NCBI GenBank assembly: GCA_902621165.1
Contig: CACNKX010000003.1
Location: 62,001 to 126,000 of the forward strand
Direction of reading: 5' to 3'
DNA from: an uncultured Alphaproteobacteria bacterium
Lineage (GTDB): Bacteria; Pseudomonadota; Alphaproteobacteria; HIMB59; GCA-002718135
Length of the DNA stretch: 64,000 nucleotides
A model generated the notes under the pieces. That model worked only from the letters and a program-made list of their open reading frames with translations. It ran no database searches and was not told the DNA's origin. Positions 7,196-19,008 of this stretch are shown here, piece after piece (positions within the stretch are counted from its first letter, which is position 1; each line of letters begins with the position of its first letter). Both the position numbers and the translations under genes were made by a program.

Positions 7196-8564
7196 TGCTT
7201 ATTTTTTCCAAGATGAATTTTTTTACATCCATAGTATTATTGGGTAATATAGTCATCTTTTCCTCTTTATCAAAGAGATTGCTCAATTCTTTTGGTATAT
7301 CAATTTCTTTATTGATTGCTTTATTCACAGCTTTGTCAAATTTTGCAGGATGTGCACAAACCAAAGATACCCATGCTTCATTATCTTTTTTATCTAATAA
7401 TACTTTTAGTCCTGTTGCAGTATGTGGATCAGCAATATAATTATATTTTTCATATACAAATTTAATTGTTTCCAGAGTCTGGCTATCATCAATTGAGGAA
7501 GCCTTATATACTTGCTGAAACTTTGCTAAAACAGAGTCATCAAATTGATAAAAACCTTTTGATGAAAAGCTTTCAAATACTTCATTTACTCTTTTGCTAT
7601 CTCTATTTAGGCTTTCAAAAATTTGTCTCTCAAAATTACTTGAAACTTGTATATCCATACTAGGGCTATATGTTTGAGAAACAGATTTTTTTTTCATTTC
7701 TCCAGTGTCTACTATGGACTTCAGGATATCATTAGAATTAGTTGCAATATGTAAATGACCAATAGGTAATCCCATTTGTTTAGCAACAAAGGCAGAAAAG
7801 ATATTGCCAAAGTTTCCCGAAGGAACAATAAAATTTATTTGATGCTTATCAGTTTGTAAATAAGACCAAAAATAATAAACTACTTGGGCAATTAATCGTG
7901 CCCAGTTTATAGAGTTTATTGCAGTTAAAGAAGTAGACTCTTGTATTTCATCATCTACAAATAGTTCTTTGACAATTTTTTGACAATCATCAAAATTACC
8001 ATCTACAGCAATATTAAAAATATTCTTATCAATTACTGTAGTCATTTGTTTTTGTTGAATAGATGATATTTTATTATGAGGATGTAGAATAAATACATTT
8101 ATATCTTTTTTTGATTTGAAAGAATGAATTGCAGCCGACCCAGTATCACCAGAAGTTGCACCTAAAACAGTAATTTTTTTTGGAGAAATCTCTAAACTTG
8201 TAGAAAATAGGTTACCAAGAAATTGTAAAGCGTAATCTTTAAAAGCATAAGTAGGCCCATAAATTAATTCTAATAAAAATTTATTATTTTCTAATTCTAC
8301 TAATGGAGCTATTTTTTCATGATTAAAATTTGAATAGGTTTCATTTAAAATTTTTTGTAAATCTAATTTTTCTATATTTTCATTTACATAAGGAAAAATA
8401 ATTTCACATGCCACTTCTTCGTATGATTTATTTTTTAAACTTAGTAAGTTTATTTTGGGCCAGCTTTGGGGTAAATAGAGACCGCCATCTCTCGATAATC
8501 CTTGATAAAGAATATCGTTAAATGATCTACTTAGAGAGTCATCTCTTGTACTTAAATATTTCAT
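7188..8564 (-). CDS. thrC: threonine synthase
   Basis: A PLP enzyme turning O-phosphohomoserine into threonine, the last step of threonine synthesis. At 458 residues it is the long type found in proteobacteria and yeast. The N-terminal segment has YLSTRD and SRDGGLYLP, the PLP lysine sits in TYAFKDYALQF, the phosphate-binding loop is GATSGDTGSAA and the asparagine pocket is VPSGNFGN. Its start shares a base with the stop of the upstream carboxypeptidase gene, and it overlaps the following M16 gene. Confidence 0.97.
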   Translation of the reverse strand: MKYLSTRDDSLSRSFNDILYQGLSRDGGLYLPQSWPKINLLSLKNKSYEEVACEIIFPYVNENIEKLDLQKILNETYSNFNHEKIAPLVELENNKFLLELIYGPTYAFKDYALQFLGNLFSTSLEISPKKITVLGATSGDTGSAAIHSFKSKKDINVFILHPHNKISSIQQKQMTTVIDKNIFNIAVDGNFDDCQKIVKELFVDDEIQESTSLTAINSINWARLIAQVVYYFWSYLQTDKHQINFIVPSGNFGNIFSAFVAKQMGLPIGHLHIATNSNDILKSIVDTGEMKKKSVSQTYSPSMDIQVSSNFERQIFESLNRDSKRVNEVFESFSSKGFYQFDDSVLAKFQQVYKASSIDDSQTLETIKFVYEKYNYIADPHTATGLKVLLDKKDNEAWVSLVCAHPAKFDKAVNKAINKEIDIPKELSNLFDKEEKMTILPNNTMDVKKFILEKISNA

Positions 8565-10042
8565 TAAAGATATCGATTAGTAATATATTCTTTGAAATAT
8601 TTAGCATTTAAAGGCGACTTTGTAACCTGTTCTAAAACCTCATTGGTTGAAAAAAAACTAGCTTTTTCATGGATATTTTTTTTAAGCCAATTTACTAAAT
8701 TTGAAAATTCACCATTTTCTATTTCATTATCTAATTCCTTTTGATCAGTTCTCAATTGAGACGCAAATTGAGCAGCAGTGAGTGCTCCTAATGAATATGT
8801 TGGAAAGTAGCCAAATAATCCAGCAAACCAATGAATATCTTGTAAACATCCATCCGTATCTTTATTTATCGATAAATTAAATAATCTATTAAATTCATCA
8901 TTCCAAGCATCTGGGATGTCTGCAATATTTATTTGATTGTTGAAAATTTTTCTTTCTAAATTAAATCTTAAAATAATATGTAAGGGATAGGTTACTTCAT
9001 CCGACTCAACTCTTATAAAAGATTTATTTACTCGAGTACCTAATTTGTAAAGATTGTCTGGGTTTGTAGCTTTATCTTTAATATTAAATTTTTTATTTAA
9101 AGTATTTGATAAAAATTTTTTAAAAGCTAAAGATCTAGTGATTTGCATTTCAATTAATAGTGATTGACTTTCATGCATGGCCATCCCTCTAGATTTGCCT
9201 GCTGGCTGATGTATCCAATCTTTTGGTAGGTTTAGCTCATATAATGCATGTCCAGTTTCATGCATAACACCATCTAAAGATGAAAATGGATTTTCATTAT
9301 TATATCTTGTTGTAATTCTAACATCATTTGTAGATCCTCCACAAAAAGGGTGAACGCTTTTATCAAGTCTTCCTCTTGTAAAATCAAAACCTATTTGTTT
9401 CATTATATATTCAGAAATATTTTTCTGCATTTCTTCATCAATACTTGTTTCAAATTGAAATGTTTCTTCTTTTTTTTGCTTATCAATAATTTTATCAATA
9501 AGTGGTGTGAGAAATTTTTGTAAATCATCAAATACTTCAGATATTATATTTTCTTCTGAAGAAGGTTCAAATTTATTTATTAGTGCTTCATAAGGAGAAA
9601 CTTTAAAAGTTTCCCCTAAAATATTTGCTTCTTCTTTTGTTAAATTTATAAGTTCTTCTAAATCTTTTTTTACTAAATTAAAATCCGACTTTTCCCTTGC
9701 CTCTTGCCAAACACCTTCACATTTAGCTGAAGATTTTGATATTTTTTCTACAAGCTCCGTTGGAATAGCAGAAGCTAATTTATATTCTCTATCCATTTCA
9801 TATAAGTTTTTCTGATCACTGTTATTTAGATTAAGATTCTTTGAGTCTTCAATTAAATCACCAACTTCAGAAGATGAAATTTTACTATGACTAAGTTTTG
9901 ATAAATAGGCTAATTGATCTGATCTTTGATCTCTTGAGCTGCTCGGCATCATTGTTGCCATATCCCAGTGTAAAATACCTGCAATATCTGATGTCAATGA
10001 AGCTTCATTAAAGATATCTTTAAGTTTTAAATATGTTTTCAT
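8564..10042 (-). CDS. carboxypeptidase Taq, M32 metallopeptidase
   Basis: A cytoplasmic zinc carboxypeptidase of 492 residues, the usual length of the M32 family. The zinc motif HETGH gives His261, Glu262 and His265, with the downstream Glu in MAMHESQSL. Family landmarks HPFCGG, DVRITTRY and DEVTYPLHIILRF are all present. It probably trims peptides. It overlaps the SURF1 gene by four bases and thrC by one, so the whole run looks like one operon. Confidence 0.95.
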   Translation of the reverse strand: MKTYLKLKDIFNEASLTSDIAGILHWDMATMMPSSSRDQRSDQLAYLSKLSHSKISSSEVGDLIEDSKNLNLNNSDQKNLYEMDREYKLASAIPTELVEKISKSSAKCEGVWQEAREKSDFNLVKKDLEELINLTKEEANILGETFKVSPYEALINKFEPSSEENIISEVFDDLQKFLTPLIDKIIDKQKKEETFQFETSIDEEMQKNISEYIMKQIGFDFTRGRLDKSVHPFCGGSTNDVRITTRYNNENPFSSLDGVMHETGHALYELNLPKDWIHQPAGKSRGMAMHESQSLLIEMQITRSLAFKKFLSNTLNKKFNIKDKATNPDNLYKLGTRVNKSFIRVESDEVTYPLHIILRFNLERKIFNNQINIADIPDAWNDEFNRLFNLSINKDTDGCLQDIHWFAGLFGYFPTYSLGALTAAQFASQLRTDQKELDNEIENGEFSNLVNWLKKNIHEKASFFSTNEVLEQVTKSPLNAKYFKEYITNRYL

Positions 10043-10728
10043 TTTTTCTTCCTAAATAAATAAATTATAAAAATAATCAAAAAAGAAAAACTCATCAAAA
10101 ACCATGTAATTGCATACTGCAAATGATTATTTGAAAAATTATGATTTTGAGATGATGGTATTAAGAAATTCTCTGCATAATTGCTCATATTTTTAATAAA
10201 AAATTTTTGATTGATCTTAACATTTAAGAAAGTTTGAATTTGCTCCAAATCATAATAATACCATTCATTTGAAGAGATAGAATTCTCGGGAGTAAACATC
10301 TTTTTTTGAGTTGGGTATCGGATGTATCCTAGAATTTCAGCATTTATTATTTCATTATTGTCTTTAAAATAATCATATCTACTTTGCTCAAACCAACCTT
10401 CATCAATTAAATAATTATTACCATGATTATCTGACAATAAACTGGCTATTCTAACACCAGAAATCCCATTCAATGTTTTAGCCGGAAAAAAAATTTTTTT
10501 ACTTCTGTCAACAGTTCCTAAAGTAATGACTTTAGTAAACTCATCAATGTTTGGATACTTCATTTTTCCCATTGATAGTGACAGGGGTTTTTGATCCTTT
10601 AGTTCATTAAATTCGGCTATAATTTTTTCTTTCCATTCCAGTCTTTGCAATTGCCAAATTCCCAAAAATATTGTCAGCGCAATACAAAATAAACTAAATA
10701 AAATAAATATTATTGGAAAGTTTTTAAT
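10039..10728 (-). CDS. SURF1 family cytochrome oxidase assembly protein
   Basis: An inner-membrane protein that helps place haem a into the oxidase. The conserved GIWQLQRLEWK follows the first membrane helix, and a second helix ends the protein (FLMSFSFLIIFIIYLF). A start at the TTG at 10665 would cut off the first helix. Reading upstream in frame gives IKNFPIIFILF and then the rest of a hydrophobic helix, back to an ATT codon at 10726-10728 that directly follows the coxC stop. No ATG, GTG or TTG exists between that stop and 10665. Initiation at ATT, coupled to coxC termination, is therefore likely, giving about 229 residues. Confidence 0.85.
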   Translation of the reverse strand: MKNFPIIFILFSLFCIALTIFLGIWQLQRLEWKEKIIAEFNELKDQKPLSLSMGKMKYPNIDEFTKVITLGTVDRSKKIFFPAKTLNGISGVRIASLLSDNHGNNYLIDEGWFEQSRYDYFKDNNEIINAEILGYIRYPTQKKMFTPENSISSNEWYYYDLEQIQTFLNVKINQKFFIKNMSNYAENFLIPSSQNHNFSNNHLQYAITWFLMSFSFLIIFIIYLFRKKK

Positions 10729-11574
10729 TTATGCACCCCAAACATAAACGCAGACAAACAAGAACAGCCAAACTACGTCAACAAAGTGCCAGTACCATGC
10801 TGCTGCTTCTAAACCAAAATGTCTATCAGGGGTAAAATGATTTTTGTAAACACGATACAAACAAACAGCTAAGAATGCTGTTCCAACCATTACATGAAAT
10901 CCATGAAAACCAGTAGCCATATAAAATACTGATGGATATATTCCATCGGTAAAACTAAAATAATGATGAGCTGCCTCATAATATTCTACACCCTGCATAA
11001 ATGAGAAGAAAATTCCAAGACCAACAGTGCACCATAATGCCTGAATGGCTTGATCTCTATGTCCTTCTCTAACAGCATGGTGAGCCCATGTACAAGTAGT
11101 ACCTGACATTAATAATATTAATGTATTTAAAAAAGGCACATCAAGTGGATCAAAGGTTTTAATACCTTCTGGTGGCCAAATTCCAACTGCACCATTACTA
11201 TCAAAAGTTTCTGAAAATTCTTCTATAGGTAATTTAGGTGTTAAGCTTGCATCAAAAAAAGCCCAGAAAAAAGCAACAAAGAACATAACTTCTGAAGCAA
11301 TAAAAAGCGCCATTCCATATCTTAATCCAAGTTCTACGACAGGTGTGTGAACCTTTTGAAAAGTTGACTCTTTGATTACATCTTTCCACCATAGAAACAT
11401 AATAGTTAGTAGACCAATAGTACCTAAAATGAGGAGCCAAGAAGTTCCATAATGCATATAAAATACAAGACCAGCAGCCATTGCAAGACCAGCTATTGAT
11501 GATAAAAATGGAAGTGGGCTCGGATCAACTAAATGATATGGATGTTTCTGCCCTGTTGTTGATTTATTAGCCAT
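10729..11574 (-). CDS. coxC: cytochrome c oxidase subunit III
   Basis: The third core subunit of aa3-type oxidase (281 residues, seven helices). The N-terminal KHPYHLVDPSPLPF, the ASEVMFFVAFFWAFF helix and the C-terminal WYWHFVDVVWLFLF are typical. It follows ctaG with a three-base gap, and SURF1 starts right after its stop, fitting the standard alphaproteobacterial oxidase operon. Confidence 0.98.
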   Translation of the reverse strand: MANKSTTGQKHPYHLVDPSPLPFLSSIAGLAMAAGLVFYMHYGTSWLLILGTIGLLTIMFLWWKDVIKESTFQKVHTPVVELGLRYGMALFIASEVMFFVAFFWAFFDASLTPKLPIEEFSETFDSNGAVGIWPPEGIKTFDPLDVPFLNTLILLMSGTTCTWAHHAVREGHRDQAIQALWCTVGLGIFFSFMQGVEYYEAAHHYFSFTDGIYPSVFYMATGFHGFHVMVGTAFLAVCLYRVYKNHFTPDRHFGLEAAAWYWHFVDVVWLFLFVCVYVWGA

Positions 11575-11577
11575 TAA

Positions 11578-12093
11578 TTATTCTATATATTTAAAAAATG
11601 TATATGACAACGTTATCTCTTCAACATCTTTCATTGTTGGATCTTCGTTAATTGAAGGGTCTATATAAAACACAACAGGCATTTCAACTGTTTCTCCAGG
11701 TTTCAAAGCCTGTTTTTCGAAACAGAAACACTGTGTTTTAATAAAATATGGTCCGACCTTTTCTGGCAGAACATTAAATGTCGCAGTTCCGATTGTTTCT
11801 ACATCAGATTGATTAGTAGCTTTATAATTAACAAGTTTATTTTCACCGACTTTAAATTTAATATTTTCTGGTGCAGTAAAAGTCCAATTTATACTATCAT
11901 TAACATCAGCATTAAATTTAAGATTAATATCTCTTTCTAAAATTGATGATGAAAGGAACTCAGATGTACTTGTCTTACCACCATAACCAGTAACACGACA
12001 AAATAAGTCATATAACGGTACCGAAAACGCAACTAAAGTAATCATTGTTAAAACAATTAATGATAGTCCTAAAGCTGTTCTAGTATTAGTCAT
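11578..12093 (-). CDS. ctaG: cytochrome c oxidase assembly protein CtaG (Cox11), copper chaperone
   Basis: A membrane-anchored periplasmic copper donor for the CuB site of subunit I (171 residues). It has one N-terminal helix, the YDLFCRVTGYGG segment, and the copper-binding CFCFEKQ motif, with MPVVFYIDP after it. Its ATG shares a base with the stop of the 35-residue gene before it (TAATG), so translation is coupled. Confidence 0.97.
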   Translation of the reverse strand: MTNTRTALGLSLIVLTMITLVAFSVPLYDLFCRVTGYGGKTSTSEFLSSSILERDINLKFNADVNDSINWTFTAPENIKFKVGENKLVNYKATNQSDVETIGTATFNVLPEKVGPYFIKTQCFCFEKQALKPGETVEMPVVFYIDPSINEDPTMKDVEEITLSYTFFKYIE

Positions 12094-12200
12094 TATACTC
12101 CAAAAATATTAGCCTTAAACAGAGTCCATAAATAAAAAAATGCAACTATACAAAGTAAAATAATGAGAGTTATAATATTTTTTCTTCTTCTATTTTTCAT
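12093..12200 (-). CDS. 35-residue single-helix membrane protein in the oxidase cluster
   Basis: This short gene reads MKNRRRKNIITLIILLC at its start and ends LFKANIFGV, giving a basic N terminus and one membrane helix (about residues 9-27). It starts inside the ctaB stop codon (ATGA overlap) and ends in the ctaG start (TAATG), so the frame is exactly tiled between its neighbours. Small one-helix proteins occur at this place, between ctaB and ctaG, in other alphaproteobacterial oxidase operons (CoxF-like). I infer an oxidase assembly role; there is no recognisable catalytic motif. Confidence 0.75.
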   Translation of the reverse strand: MKNRRRKNIITLIILLCIVAFFYLWTLFKANIFGV

Positions 12201-13117
12201 CTTAATACCACATGATCAATCAACAATGCTGAAAATAAACTGAATAGGTAAAGGATTGAAATAGCAAAAAATTTTAATCCTTCAGAATTTGGTATTGATT
12301 TTTTTTCTTTAGATTTTTTTAACTTTAGCGAACTATTAAATAATAATAAATTTAATATAGTAACAATAGTTAAGTATATTATTCCAACTTTACTATCTAA
12401 GTATGGAAGATAACTCGATAAAATTAATATTACAGCATAATAAACAATCTGTTTTTTTGTATCATCAATACTACTTACATTTGGTAACATAGGCACGTTC
12501 GCATTTTTATAATCATTATATCTATAAACTGATAAGGCCCAAAAATGCGGTGGGGTCCAGAAAAATATAATTATAAATAAACTAATTGGTAAAAAACTTA
12601 ATTCTGGAACAACAGCAGTCCATCCAATAATTGGAGGAATTGCTCCGGCTGCGCCTCCAATAACTATGTTTAGTGAAGTTGTTCGTTTAAGCCAAAATGT
12701 ATAAATAAATACATAAAAAAGAATTGTAAAAAGAAGTAAACTTGTTGCTAATGAATTTGAGAACCATTGCATCAAAATTAAAGAAATAGTACCTGTTAAT
12801 ATTCCTACAACTAGTGCTTCATTTTTTGAAACTATTCCTAGTGGAATTGGTCTTAGTTTTGTTCTTTCCATAGTTTTATCAATGTCTTCATCAAACCACA
12901 TATTGATTGCTGCTGAAGAGCCAGCTCCTAATGCAATAGCAACTATTACAAGAAAACTATTTAGAAATGTTATCTGTCCAGGTGCCAAAAACATTCCAAC
13001 AAATGCTGTAAAGATAACCAAGGACATAACTCTTGGTTTCATTAGTTCATAATAACCTTTGAATTTTCTTAAAAGAAAATTATTGCTATAGCCAGCTTCT
13101 AAGGATTTAGCATCCAC
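12197..13117 (-). CDS. ctaB: protohaem IX farnesyltransferase (haem O synthase)
   Basis: A UbiA-type membrane prenyltransferase that farnesylates haem b to haem o, the precursor of haem a in the oxidase. YYELMKPRVMSL opens the core, the first Asp-rich motif is NMWFDEDIDKTMERT with RPIPLG after it, and the second loop carries FWTPPHFWALS. The GTG at 13117 is chosen: it follows the coxA stop with AAGGA upstream and gives 306 residues. The longer open frame to 13255 would lie inside coxA. Confidence 0.95.
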   Translation of the reverse strand: MDAKSLEAGYSNNFLLRKFKGYYELMKPRVMSLVIFTAFVGMFLAPGQITFLNSFLVIVAIALGAGSSAAINMWFDEDIDKTMERTKLRPIPLGIVSKNEALVVGILTGTISLILMQWFSNSLATSLLLFTILFYVFIYTFWLKRTTSLNIVIGGAAGAIPPIIGWTAVVPELSFLPISLFIIIFFWTPPHFWALSVYRYNDYKNANVPMLPNVSSIDDTKKQIVYYAVILILSSYLPYLDSKVGIIYLTIVTILNLLLFNSSLKLKKSKEKKSIPNSEGLKFFAISILYLFSLFSALLIDHVVLR

Positions 13118-13121
13118 TAAA

Positions 13122-15531
<2,410 letters not shown>

Positions 15532-15629
15532 CTTAATTAGTTATTGTATACACTAATAAATAAATTATTCAGTAAATTAACCAGTGATTTAGAGGCAAAA
15601 TTCTAGGACAGGTTGTCGCTCATTATGAT

Positions 15630-16361
15630 TTATTCAATGACCGATTGAATAGAAAAAATTGCAGCTGTTGTTGCAGTGTCTGAGCGTAAAATTCTTTTTC
15701 CTAGAGATACAGATATACATGAAGACATAGAAGAGATGGTTTTTCGTTCCTTTTCAGAAAAACCACCTTCAGGTCCAATAATGACAGCCCATTTTTTGTA
15801 TTTTTTTGTTTCATTAATTAGTGCATTGTAAATAGTAGGTAAATTTTCATTTCCTTCATCACAAAAAACTAAACCTCTATCAGATGGAAAATTGTTAACT
15901 AAATCATCTAGTTTAATTGTTTTATCTAAAGTTGGAATGGACAATCTCTCAGATTGTTCTGATGCTTCGATCATATTTAATTCAAAATTTTTAAAATTTA
16001 TTTTTGATTGATTTGTATATTCTGTCAAAATTGGAATAAATCTAGAAATGCCAAGCTCGGTAGCTTTTTGAATAGTAATATTCATTCTATAAGATTTAAT
16101 TGGAGCAAATATTAACCATAAATCAGTTTCCTGAGGAATATCTCTCAATTTATTTTGTATTTGTAAAACAATATTGTCTCTATTGATTGAGATTACTTTA
16201 GATAACCATTCACCTGTAAAACCATCAAACAAATTAATGCTATCTTCTTTTTTGATTCTAAGAACATTTTTTAAAAAGTGATGCTGCTTATTTTTTATAT
16301 AAATTAAAATATTGGTTGATAATTTTTTTGAGACAAATAATCGTGTTTTAGACATTTTCAT
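15630..16361 (-). CDS. rsmE: 16S rRNA (uracil1498-N3)-methyltransferase
   Basis: A SPOUT-class methyltransferase of 243 residues. The knotted SAM site is visible as IGPEGGFSEKE and SLGKRILRSDTATTAA near the C terminus, and the N-terminal PUA-like part contains HHFLKNVLRIKKED. It is transcribed away from ubiA with 35 bases between their starts and in the same direction as coxB. Confidence 0.95.
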   Translation of the reverse strand: MKMSKTRLFVSKKLSTNILIYIKNKQHHFLKNVLRIKKEDSINLFDGFTGEWLSKVISINRDNIVLQIQNKLRDIPQETDLWLIFAPIKSYRMNITIQKATELGISRFIPILTEYTNQSKINFKNFELNMIEASEQSERLSIPTLDKTIKLDDLVNNFPSDRGLVFCDEGNENLPTIYNALINETKKYKKWAVIIGPEGGFSEKERKTISSMSSCISVSLGKRILRSDTATTAAIFSIQSVIE

Positions 16362-16396
16362 TTCAATAATTTAGAATTATAACATTATATTCATAT

Positions 16397-17260
16397 ATGT
16401 GGGATAACTTAGTTGTAAAAAAAGTATTTGATTACTTCGAGTTAATCAGACTTAACAAACCTATTGGCTTCCTTCTATTAATGTGGCCTTGCTGGTTTGG
16501 TTTAGCGTTACTAAAGATAGAAACTTCCAAACTATTATTTTGGTATTTACTTTTTTTAATTGGTTCTTTTTTAATGAGAAGTGCGGGTTGTATAATTAAT
16601 GACATTATCGATATTGATTTTGATCAAAAAGTTACACGTACTAAATTTAGACCTTTAGCATCAAAAAAGATTTCTACTACTGAAGCGATATTATTATTAA
16701 TAATACTATTGATAATTAGTTTTTTCATTCTTCTCGAGTTTAATTTTAAATCAATTGTGTTAGGTTTGTTAAGTATACCATTTGTTATTTTATATCCATT
16801 TATGAAAAGAATAACTTTCTTCCCACAATTATTCCTTGGAATTATTTTCAGTTGGGGTGTGCTAATAGTTTCAATACAATTTAATACACGAATTACATTT
16901 GATTTTCTTTTATTGTATTTTGTATGTATTTTTTGGACATTAGCATATGATACGATTTATGCCTATCAAGATAGGTCAGATGATGTTTTAAATAAAATCA
17001 AATCTACTGCTGTTTATTTTGATAAAAATGGTAAAAGATTTGTTCAAACATGCTATCTTATTATCTTAATTATATTGTCTTATTTCGTATGGAATTCCTC
17101 AAATTTTTTATTTAGTTTAATTATTATAGCCACTATCGCAATTTGTACGTATATAGCAATTCAGAAATGGGATATGACATCACCGTTAAGTTCAAATTAT
17201 TATTTCAGACAAAATAATATTTTTGCAATTATGTTATTTTTACTTTTACATTCTTTTTAA
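16397..17260 (+). CDS. ubiA: 4-hydroxybenzoate polyprenyltransferase
   Basis: A membrane prenyltransferase of ubiquinone synthesis (287 residues). The opening RLNKPIGFLLLMWPCWFGL is characteristic. The first Asp-rich motif has Asn68, Asp69, Asp72 and Asp76, followed by TRTKFRPLAS, and the second is YAYQDRSDDVLN. No clear ribosome site precedes the ATG. Its stop shares a base with the start of the following ABC exporter gene. Confidence 0.95.
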   Translation: MWDNLVVKKVFDYFELIRLNKPIGFLLLMWPCWFGLALLKIETSKLLFWYLLFLIGSFLMRSAGCIINDIIDIDFDQKVTRTKFRPLASKKISTTEAILLLIILLIISFFILLEFNFKSIVLGLLSIPFVILYPFMKRITFFPQLFLGIIFSWGVLIVSIQFNTRITFDFLLLYFVCIFWTLAYDTIYAYQDRSDDVLNKIKSTAVYFDKNGKRFVQTCYLIILIILSYFVWNSSNFLFSLIIIATIAICTYIAIQKWDMTSPLSSNYYFRQNNIFAIMLFLLLHSF

Positions 17261-19008
17261 TGTCTTCAGATAAAAAACAGTCAGTTACTTCAAGAATAGT
17301 TTTTAATTACTTAATGAGTCATAAACTCAAAATAATATTAGCTTTATTTATGATGGTTATTTCAGCAGCAGCAACAGGTTTACATGCTTGGTTAGTTAGA
17401 CCTGCACTTGATGAAGTCTTAATAAAAGGGAATAAAGAAATGTTATTTTTAATTCCAATTGCAATTATTATAGTGACACTCTGTAAAGGATTGGCAACAT
17501 ATACACACTCTTATCAAATGAGTAAGGTTGCACATTCTATTATTGCAAAACTTCAAACTCAGATGTTTGAAAAACTCATGTATTTAAATATGAAATTTTA
17601 TAATGACTCTAAGTCAGGTAATTTAATTTCAAGACTCATCAATGATACTTACTACTTAAGACTTGCTATAGTGAAGTCTGTAACAGGAATTATAAAGGAT
17701 GTTTTAGTCATTATTTTTTTACTAGGTAATATGTTTTACCAAAGTTGGACCCTAACTCTTTTTGCTTTTTTTGCATTCCCTTTAGCAATCTGGCCTATTA
17801 GAAAAATTGGAAGAGGTATTAGAAAAATTACTTATACTATCCAAAATGAAATAGCAGTTTTTTCTAATGTATTAGCTGAGAGTATCAAAGGTATTAGACA
17901 AGTAAAAGCATACTCTAGAGAAAACTATGAAAAACAAAGAGCTTTTGAAACAATTAGTTTCATTCAAAAATATTTCACAAAATCTGCTTTTATTAGCAAT
18001 CGCTTAAGTCCTTTAATGGAATTTATTGGAAGTTTGGCTGTAGCACTCTCTATTTATGCTGGGGGTGTTTTTGTTTTAAATGAAAGTATGACAACAGGTC
18101 AATTTATGAGTTTTTTAGTAAGTCTTCTTCTAGCTTATCAACCGGTAAAGGCACTTGGCAATCTAAACATTAGTGTCCAAGAAGGACTAGCTGGAGCTGA
18201 GAGAATTTTTAAACTTTTAGATACTAGCGAAAAAAATATGGAAAATATTTCTGCAAAAAAAACCATAGATCTTGATGGAGACATTGTTTTTAAAGATGTT
18301 TCATTTGCATATAACGATAATACAGTGCTCGATAAAATAAGTTTAAGAATACCAAAAGGAAAAAAAGTTGCATTAGTTGGCTTATCTGGATCTGGTAAAT
18401 CGACGATAGCAAATATAATTTTGCGATTATATGATAATTATTCAGGCTCTATATTAATAAATTCTAAAGATATAAAAGAACTAGATCTGACAGATGTAAG
18501 AAATAGTGTTTCAATAGTAACACAAGAAACAATTTTATTTAACGAGAGTATATTTAATAATATTAAATATGGAAACCTTAAAGCAAGTGATGAAGACATT
18601 AGTTTAGTTGCTCAAAATGCTGGAGTAAAAAGTTTTTCAGAAGAATTAGATCAAAAACTACATACCGTTATCGGAGAAAACGGTATAAAATTATCAGGTG
18701 GACAACGACAAAGAATTGCTATTGCCCGAGCTCTTATAAAAGATGCGCCACTTTTAATAATGGATGAAGCTACATCTTCTCTTGATAATATAACTGAAAA
18801 TAAAATTCATGAAACAATAAATAATCTTATGAAAAATAAGACCAAATTAATAATTGCACATAGATTAAGCACAATAGAAGACGCAGACATAATTTACGTT
18901 TTGGATAAAGGCAAAATTGAAAGTCAAGGATCACATGAGGAATTAATTTCAAAATCAACTATTTATAAAAAATTACAACTAAGAGAACAGTTGGAAAATG
19001 AGTTTTAA
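17260..19008 (+). CDS. msbA: MsbA-like ABC exporter (lipid A flippase candidate)
   Basis: A half-size ABC exporter with fused membrane and ATPase domains (582 residues), expected to form a homodimer. Six helices fill residues 1-320. The ATPase has Walker A GLSGSGKST (374-382), signature LSGGQRQR, Walker B LLIMDEATSSLD and the switch His in IIAHRLST. It leads a run of lipid A and Kdo genes, so flipping of the lipid A core is the likely task. General multidrug export cannot be ruled out. Confidence 0.85.
   Translation: MSSDKKQSVTSRIVFNYLMSHKLKIILALFMMVISAAATGLHAWLVRPALDEVLIKGNKEMLFLIPIAIIIVTLCKGLATYTHSYQMSKVAHSIIAKLQTQMFEKLMYLNMKFYNDSKSGNLISRLINDTYYLRLAIVKSVTGIIKDVLVIIFLLGNMFYQSWTLTLFAFFAFPLAIWPIRKIGRGIRKITYTIQNEIAVFSNVLAESIKGIRQVKAYSRENYEKQRAFETISFIQKYFTKSAFISNRLSPLMEFIGSLAVALSIYAGGVFVLNESMTTGQFMSFLVSLLLAYQPVKALGNLNISVQEGLAGAERIFKLLDTSEKNMENISAKKTIDLDGDIVFKDVSFAYNDNTVLDKISLRIPKGKKVALVGLSGSGKSTIANIILRLYDNYSGSILINSKDIKELDLTDVRNSVSIVTQETILFNESIFNNIKYGNLKASDEDISLVAQNAGVKSFSEELDQKLHTVIGENGIKLSGGQRQRIAIARALIKDAPLLIMDEATSSLDNITENKIHETINNLMKNKTKLIIAHRLSTIEDADIIYVLDKGKIESQGSHEELISKSTIYKKLQLREQLENEF

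Noticed and set aside
10639-10740. Frameshift or truncation of SURF1, suggested by the missing first helix in a standard-start reading
   Set aside because: The helix is encoded intact in the same frame upstream; only the start codon is non-standard.
15532-15629. Possible promoter or small RNA before coxB
   Set aside because: The 98 bases are AT-rich and hold several weak -10-like strings, but no convincing -35/-10 pair or conserved fold.
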